From positions 3,546-12,362 of the forward strand of contig DHGV01000015.1 in assembly GCA_002402945.1 (NCBI GenBank): a DNA stretch of 8,817 nucleotides. The letters run 5' to 3'. Shown in pieces: positions 5,319-8,817 of this stretch (positions within the stretch are counted from its first letter, which is position 1; every line of letters starts with the position of its first letter). The stretch is from Pelotomaculum sp. UBA4789. GTDB lineage: Bacteria > Bacillota > Desulfotomaculia > Desulfotomaculales > Pelotomaculaceae. The notes beneath the pieces are model-generated. The model was not told the origin of the DNA. It worked only from the letters and a program-made list of their open reading frames with translations, and did no database searches. A program made the translations under genes and the position numbers.

Positions 5319-6371
5319 ATGGATTTTGAGAAGATATTGGGGAAATGTTTAGAACAATCCCCAAACCAGGAAGAAGCCCTGCTGCTGCTGCAAGCAAGCC
5401 GTACACCAGATAAGGCAATAAAAATATTTGCTGCGGCCTGTGAGGTGCGTGACAGGGAACTGGGCCGTGTGTTCAAGCTGGACTCGGAGATAGCGCCAGT
5501 TGCTCCCTGTAAAATCAAGCCTTTTTGTAACTACTGCACTTTCTCCCGGGAGGTATTGACACCGGAAGAAGTACTGGAGGGACTAAAGCTGGCGGAAGAA
5601 ACGGGTATTGCGGATATACGCCTGAGCGGGGGATCTGATCTTACAAATGATGGCAGTGATGTTGTGGAGCTGGTACGTTTAGTTAAGGCCAATACGACAC
5701 TCCGGGTACATCTGAATATTGGTCCGGTTTACTCCAAAGAAAATTTAGTGAAACTTAAAGAACTCGGTGTTATCGAAGTGGGAAGCTCTTTAGAAACTAT
5801 CAATCCCGAGGTCTTCAAACGGACAAAGCCCGGAGACAGCCTGGACCTGCGGATTGAGACGGCCCGCGCTATCAATAACACCGGGCTGAAGCTGCAGAGC
5901 ATTATTATGGCGGGGCTGGGCAGTTTTGAAAAAGACTATATAAAGCACTTGTTTTTCCTTAAAGAGCTGAAAAACCTGAGCCATCTGCCGATCTCCCGGT
6001 TTAATCCTTTTAAGGGAACACCGATGGAGAACCGGCGCAGGGCATCCCCATGGGAGGCAGCCAGGTTGTGCTCTGTTGCCCGTTTGACTCTGCGCACTCC
6101 TGACATCCGGATAGCAGCCGGAGGAGGACCGGACGACATACCACTCTGGCTGATGGCGGGAGGGAACCGTATCACTTCCGTGTTTATCCATCAGGAGAAG
6201 TGTGAGCCTGAGAGGTTTTCCGGGGAAAATCCCCTGCACATCAGGCGTAATTTTATTAAAAACATGGAAGTGGTTGACCGTTCGTCCATTTGCCGCAGCT
6301 TTGCGGAAGAAGCCGGTTTTGAAGTATACCCTGCCCAGAAACAGCAGCAGGCTGCAGCACCTAAAATATAG
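5319..6371 (+). CDS. Radical SAM enzyme with Cx5CxxC motif (BioB/HydE/HmdB-like)
   Basis: A 350-residue radical SAM protein starts at ATG 5319, 8 nt after a strong site (GGGGGGA, 5304-5310). The cluster cysteines are Cys64, Cys70 and Cys73 in PCKIKPFCNYC, i.e. C-x5-C-x2-C instead of the usual C-x3-C-x2-C. As far as I recall, that spacing was described for HmdB, the radical SAM enzyme tied to the [Fe]-hydrogenase guanylylpyridinol cofactor. Other features are LSGGSDL at 102-108 (position of the SAM-binding GGE motif), a TIM-barrel-like middle, FNPFKGTPMEN at 228-238 and IRIAAGGG at 263-270, as in the BioB/HydE C-terminal part. The Gln/Ala-rich tail (341-350) looks disordered. The gene sits between the ATPase and the binding protein of one importer, which ties its substrate or product to the transported compound. 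Substrate unknown; biotin synthase itself is unlikely. Confidence 0.88.
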   Translation: MDFEKILGKCLEQSPNQEEALLLLQASRTPDKAIKIFAAACEVRDRELGRVFKLDSEIAPVAPCKIKPFCNYCTFSREVLTPEEVLEGLKLAEETGIADIRLSGGSDLTNDGSDVVELVRLVKANTTLRVHLNIGPVYSKENLVKLKELGVIEVGSSLETINPEVFKRTKPGDSLDLRIETARAINNTGLKLQSIIMAGLGSFEKDYIKHLFFLKELKNLSHLPISRFNPFKGTPMENRRRASPWEAARLCSVARLTLRTPDIRIAAGGGPDDIPLWLMAGGNRITSVFIHQEKCEPERFSGENPLHIRRNFIKNMEVVDRSSICRSFAEEAGFEVYPAQKQQQAAAPKI

Positions 6372-6433
6372 ATGGGCTGGCCATGATTCACAGGGTGTAA
6401 AATACATGAAATTTAAATTGGGGGAATGAAAAT

Positions 6434-7492
6434 ATGAAAAACAGAAAAACAGCTATTTGTATAATTATTATAAGTGTTATTTTTGTGGCTCTGATTGCCT
6501 TTTCGGGATGCACAGGAAAGCAGGCTGCGACGTCGACTGCTCAAGCGAAGAAAAATATAACCGATATGGCCGGCAGGAACATTGAGATAACCAGCCATCC
6601 CAGTAAGGTGGCGACTATCGGCTCAGTGCCCATGATTAACAGCTTAATCTTTGGTATGGGGGAGGGGGATAAGATCGTAAACGCCCTGCCATCAAGTTTT
6701 TCTCCGGCGCGGTGGAAATACCAGACAATATTTGCGCCGACCATGGTGGGCAAGCCTCAATTGCAGAATGCCAACAGAGATCCCAATATAGAGGAATTGC
6801 TCAAAGTATCCCCTGATGTTGTGTTTACTATGGACAAGGGAAATATCGAAGTTATGGAAAAGGCTGGCCTCCCCGTGGTATTTTTGTCCTGGAGAGAACC
6901 GGAGGATGTTAAGAAAGTGATGCAATTGTTAGGGGATATTTTTGATAAGCCGGAAAAAGCCAAAGAATATATCCAATATTTTGATGATACCTTAAAAAGA
7001 GTTCAGACAGCGGTAGCTGGTATTCCTGCAGAGGAAAAGCCCAAGGTGCTGTACTGCAGCGCAAAAACTCTTACCCAGCCTCACCTGATAGTCGAGTGGT
7101 GGACTGATGCGGCTGGCGGAATAAGCGTGACTAATAACGGCAGAACCACTGAAAGTGTTGAATTTTCAATAGAGCAGATGTTGAAATGGGATCCTGACAT
7201 CCTGATTCTCTCAGAACCCAAAGATGTGGATATTATTAACAAAGACGAGCGTTTTAGTAAGGTTAAAGCGGTAGTGAACAAAAAAGTATATGTTGCGCCG
7301 GTAGGTGCTCATACCTGGGCTAACAGGACTATTGAGCAACCCCTGACCATATTGTGGGCGGCTAAAACTTTTTACCCCGAACAGTTTAAAGATTTGGATA
7401 TAGAAAAAGAGATGAAGGATTTCTACAGCAGGTTTTTCGGCTATCAATTGTCCGGTCAGGAAGCCAGGGAAATAATAAGCGGGACGCTTTGA
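6434..7492 (+). CDS. ABC transporter substrate-binding lipoprotein (FepB/MolA, TroA-like fold)
   Basis: This is the extracytoplasmic receptor for the permease–ATPase pair upstream, 352 residues. A signal peptide with Lys/Arg start and hydrophobic core (residues 7-22) leads to the lipobox FSGC with Cys26, so it is membrane-anchored. The mature protein has the PF01497-type pattern: ITDMAGRNIEI (42-52), LLKVSPDVVFT, AGLPVVFLSW, a long linking helix (EKAKEYIQYFDDTLKRVQ) and, near the end, TWANRTIEQPLTILWAAKTF followed by YPEQF. The ribosome site GGGGGA is 8 nt upstream of ATG 6434. Of the family, the MolA/HemV-like branch fits best by the C-terminal block; it includes oxyanion and metal-complex binders. 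The 62-bp gap after the radical SAM gene shows no promoter or terminator, so one operon is likely. Confidence 0.9.
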   Translation: MKNRKTAICIIIISVIFVALIAFSGCTGKQAATSTAQAKKNITDMAGRNIEITSHPSKVATIGSVPMINSLIFGMGEGDKIVNALPSSFSPARWKYQTIFAPTMVGKPQLQNANRDPNIEELLKVSPDVVFTMDKGNIEVMEKAGLPVVFLSWREPEDVKKVMQLLGDIFDKPEKAKEYIQYFDDTLKRVQTAVAGIPAEEKPKVLYCSAKTLTQPHLIVEWWTDAAGGISVTNNGRTTESVEFSIEQMLKWDPDILILSEPKDVDIINKDERFSKVKAVVNKKVYVAPVGAHTWANRTIEQPLTILWAAKTFYPEQFKDLDIEKEMKDFYSRFFGYQLSGQEAREIISGTL

Positions 7493-7585
7493 AAACATTT
7501 AATTGATGAATGTAGTAATTGAATGTCAGAACTGGTGCAGGCCATGCCGAGGGTATATAATTGATTTAAAAAGGGGTAAAGATCT

Positions 7586-8377
7586 GTGCCTGGAGACATT
7601 GTCATTAGACCTGTTGGGATGGTTAAGTCCGATTATTTAGATCCCAAGACGGTAACTGATTCGGAAGAAAAAGCAGTAGTAGAGGTTTTCCCTCAGTATG
7701 CTGATGCCCTTCTGGGGATCGAAAAAAATTCGCATCTCTGGATATTAAGCTGGTTTCACCTGGCCAGAAGAGACGCTCTCTCAACTGTGCCCTATAGGAT
7801 TAATCCCAAGTCGCCCACTTATGGTGTTTTTGCCTTGAGGACCCCGGTCCGGCCCAACCCTATTGCCCTGAGCCTGGTACAGTTGGACAGAGTGGAGGGG
7901 AGGATGCTTTATGTTACCGGGTTGGATGCTGTGAACGAAACCCCAGTTTTAGATATAAAGCCGTATTTCGAAAACGACATCGTCTTTTCCCCGCGAACAC
8001 CGTTTATACAGCCGTTTAAGCGGGAAATGGCGCAAAGTAATTTATTAAGACAAGCCCTTACACATCATCAGGAAGAGTGTCCCGCTCTTCTGATGGCAGT
8101 GCGTATGGCCGTTATCGCCAGTGAGAAGTTTGGCCATCTCAATTCGCCGGACCTCTTTGTCATGGCTGAGGGCTCACCATGCCTGGCCGATACCATTCAG
8201 GGTCTGTCCAGGGCCAGGCTGGCTAATCCTCCCCGGTTTGAATACCGTCCGTCAGATTTGCTGGGCCGCACTGTCTGGCGCCGGGGAAGTGAAGAATTGA
8301 AGATTACGGCAAGATGGATCATCGACCAGGAAGCTTTTTGGAGTGCATCAGATGACGAAATTATGGACATAAATTAA
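7586..8377 (+). CDS. TrmO/UPF0066 domain fused to an FmdE-like domain
   Basis: 263 residues from GTG 7586, with AAGGGG (7571-7576) 9 nt upstream. Residues 1-140 are a UPF0066/TrmO (TsaA) domain: IRPVGMVKSDY, HLWILSWFH at 50-58, GVFALRTPVRPNPIALS at 80-96 and LDIKPYFEND at 122-131. TrmO uses SAM to methylate t6A37 of tRNA, but many stand-alone UPF0066 proteins have unknown substrates. Residues 160-245 are not the usual TrmO tail. ECPALLMAVRMAVIA (164-178) and PCLADTIQGLSRARLANP (198-215) recall the FmdE family (CPGL..GYRM, then a Cys/Asp-AIQ..TG block), a family found near molybdenum enzymes. The fusion match is by eye. The gene follows the binding protein by 93 bp and is the last in the block. 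A role in SAM-dependent modification of a metal cofactor is possible, as is plain tRNA methylation. Confidence 0.82.
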   Translation: MPGDIVIRPVGMVKSDYLDPKTVTDSEEKAVVEVFPQYADALLGIEKNSHLWILSWFHLARRDALSTVPYRINPKSPTYGVFALRTPVRPNPIALSLVQLDRVEGRMLYVTGLDAVNETPVLDIKPYFENDIVFSPRTPFIQPFKREMAQSNLLRQALTHHQEECPALLMAVRMAVIASEKFGHLNSPDLFVMAEGSPCLADTIQGLSRARLANPPRFEYRPSDLLGRTVWRRGSEELKITARWIIDQEAFWSASDDEIMDIN

Positions 8378-8387
8378 CATAACATAA
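8368..8387. repeat. CATAA repeats upstream of the modA promoter
   Basis: CATAA occurs at 8368, 8378 and 8383, the last two in direct tandem just after the stop codon of the preceding gene. The array ends 24 bp before the -35 box at 8412, much as the CATAA array at 3177-3191 ends 28 bp before the transporter promoter. Confidence 0.5.
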
Positions 8388-8395
8388 TATAAGAT

Positions 8396-8413
8396 AATAA
8401 TTGTTGAATTATT
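8396..8413. promoter_or_regulatory. Inverted repeat touching the modA -35 box
   Basis: AATAATT and AATTATT form a perfect 7-bp inverted repeat around GTTG. Its right arm overlaps the first bases of the TTGACA box, so it could be an operator, though AT-rich DNA gives such repeats by chance. Confidence 0.3.
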
Positions 8414-8440
8414 GACATCTTTCATAAAGTGATTTATTAT
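8412..8440 (+). promoter_or_regulatory. Candidate modA promoter
   Basis: A perfect TTGACA (8412-8417) and TATTAT (8435-8440, 5 of 6) are 17 bp apart. Transcription should start near 8447, inside TTATGTAG (8441-8448), which also occurs as the third copy of the tandem repeats at 3113-3120. A regulator bound there would act at the start site. Confidence 0.65.
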
Positions 8441-8445
8441 TTATG

Positions 8446-8473
8446 TAGCCTTATATGGATTTTTATAAGGCTA
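8446..8473 (+). terminator. Hairpin with T-rich tail in the modA leader: terminator or attenuator
   Basis: TAGCCTTATA (8446-8455) and TATAAGGCTA (8464-8473) are exact inverted repeats with an 8-nt loop, followed by TGTTATTTTTTATT. It can end transcripts of the upstream operon, about 70 bp beyond its last stop codon. Because it begins at the predicted modA start site, it would also form at the very 5' end of the modA mRNA or serve as a DNA operator. The stem is AT-rich and the T-run is interrupted, so efficiency is uncertain. Confidence 0.5.
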
Positions 8474-8521
8474 TGTTATTTTTTATTAGAGATATTTATT
8501 AAAGAGGGGGGTACTTGTTTT

Positions 8522-8817
8522 ATGAAAAAGCTTTGGATTATTTTGGGTCTCCTGGTGTTTAGCACAGCGTTTGTCATGGGTTGCGGAAGCGGTAATGAGA
8601 AGCCAAATGCTGCAGCACAGCCAGTGAACCTAACTATTTCAGCAGCAGCCAGCCTGCAGGATGCCTCGGCGGAATTAAAGACAAGCTTTGAAGAAAAAAA
8701 TAAAAATGTGATTATTACATATAATCTGGCAGCATCGGGCACCCTGCAAAAGCAAATCGAGGAAGGAGCCCCGGCAGATCTGTTTATCTCCGCCGGCAAG
8801 GCCCAGATGGATGCCCT
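8522..8817 (+). CDS. modA: Molybdate-binding lipoprotein ModA, N-terminal part (cut by window end)
   Basis: ModA captures molybdate (and tungstate) outside the cell for the ModBC importer, which is probably encoded just beyond the window. ATG 8522 follows a strong ribosome site (AGAGGGGGG, 8503-8511) by 10 nt. The first 98 codons are present. Signal peptide residues 4-18 are hydrophobic and end in the lipobox VMGC (Cys21). Then come LTISAAASLQDA, where the Ser after AAA is a usual molybdate ligand, LAASGTLQKQIEEGAPAD with the second conserved Ser, and LFISAGKAQMDA; these match the ModA pattern closely. Leader structure and promoter architecture suggest control in common with the transporter operon at 3473. 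Only the 3' end is missing; the frame is intact. Confidence 0.93.
   Translation, partial: MKKLWIILGLLVFSTAFVMGCGSGNEKPNAAAQPVNLTISAAASLQDASAELKTSFEEKNKNVIITYNLAASGTLQKQIEEGAPADLFISAGKAQMDA

Noticed and set aside
5790..6407. 205-codon open frame on the - strand
   Set aside because: It runs antisense to the well-supported radical SAM gene, encodes a low-complexity, Cys/Pro/Arg-rich product with no family motif, and has no ribosome site. It is a shadow frame.
7554..7561. Separate promoter for the TrmO–FmdE-like gene
   Set aside because: TATAAT occurs at 7556-7561, but no -35 sequence stands 16-18 bp upstream; operon transcription is simpler.
1..8817. Insertion sequences, prophage or tRNA-linked integration
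   Set aside because: No transposase, integrase, terminal inverted repeats, tRNA or direct-repeat boundaries were seen; the genes form ordered metabolic operons.

Overview
The window looks like part of the chromosome of a strictly anaerobic Gram-positive bacterium, probably a Clostridia / Peptococcaceae-type organism (the Desulfotomaculum–Pelotomaculum group is my best guess). The reasons are strong GG-rich Shine-Dalgarno sequences, frequent GTG/TTG starts, solute-binding proteins built as lipoproteins, moderate-GC genes separated by very AT-rich regulatory DNA, and a molybdenum/tungsten gene set typical of such anaerobes. The taxonomy is an inference; there is no rRNA or marker gene here.

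Layout. Left block (1-1861, + strand): the Cys-rich tail of a molybdopterin-binding (MoCF/MoeA-like) protein, a divergent MoeA molybdotransferase (161-1375), and an unrecognised 157-residue helical protein (1388-1861). A hairpin lies in the 170-bp convergent gap. On the - strand (2032-3000) is a one-component regulator with an excisionase/MerR-like helix-turn-helix fused to a periplasmic-binding-protein-like ligand domain, a class often found beside molybdate/tungstate genes. Next comes a 472-bp AT-rich divergent control region (3001-3472) with three 14-bp tandem repeats, a CATAA triplet array, a 14-bp perfect palindrome on a -10 box, and promoters in both directions.

Central operon (3473-8377, + strand): FecCD-type permease, FepC-type ATPase (overlapping it), a radical SAM enzyme with the unusual Cx5CxxC cluster motif, a lipoprotein solute-binding protein, and a TrmO/UPF0066 domain fused to what looks like an FmdE-type domain. 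Right edge: a second regulatory region (8378-8521) that repeats the CATAA / promoter / TTATGTA architecture of the first, followed by the start of a molybdate-binding lipoprotein ModA cut by the window edge.

Interpretation. Mo-cofactor genes, a Mo/W-type regulator and ModA surround the FecCD-type transporter. Its cargo may therefore be molybdate/tungstate (as for MolBCA) or a metal complex or cofactor precursor, rather than ordinary siderophore iron. The Cx5CxxC radical SAM enzyme and the TrmO–FmdE-like fusion between and after the transporter genes are the most interesting part. Together they could form an uncharacterised metal-uptake-plus-cofactor-modification system. That is inference from gene order and motifs, not a demonstrated function.
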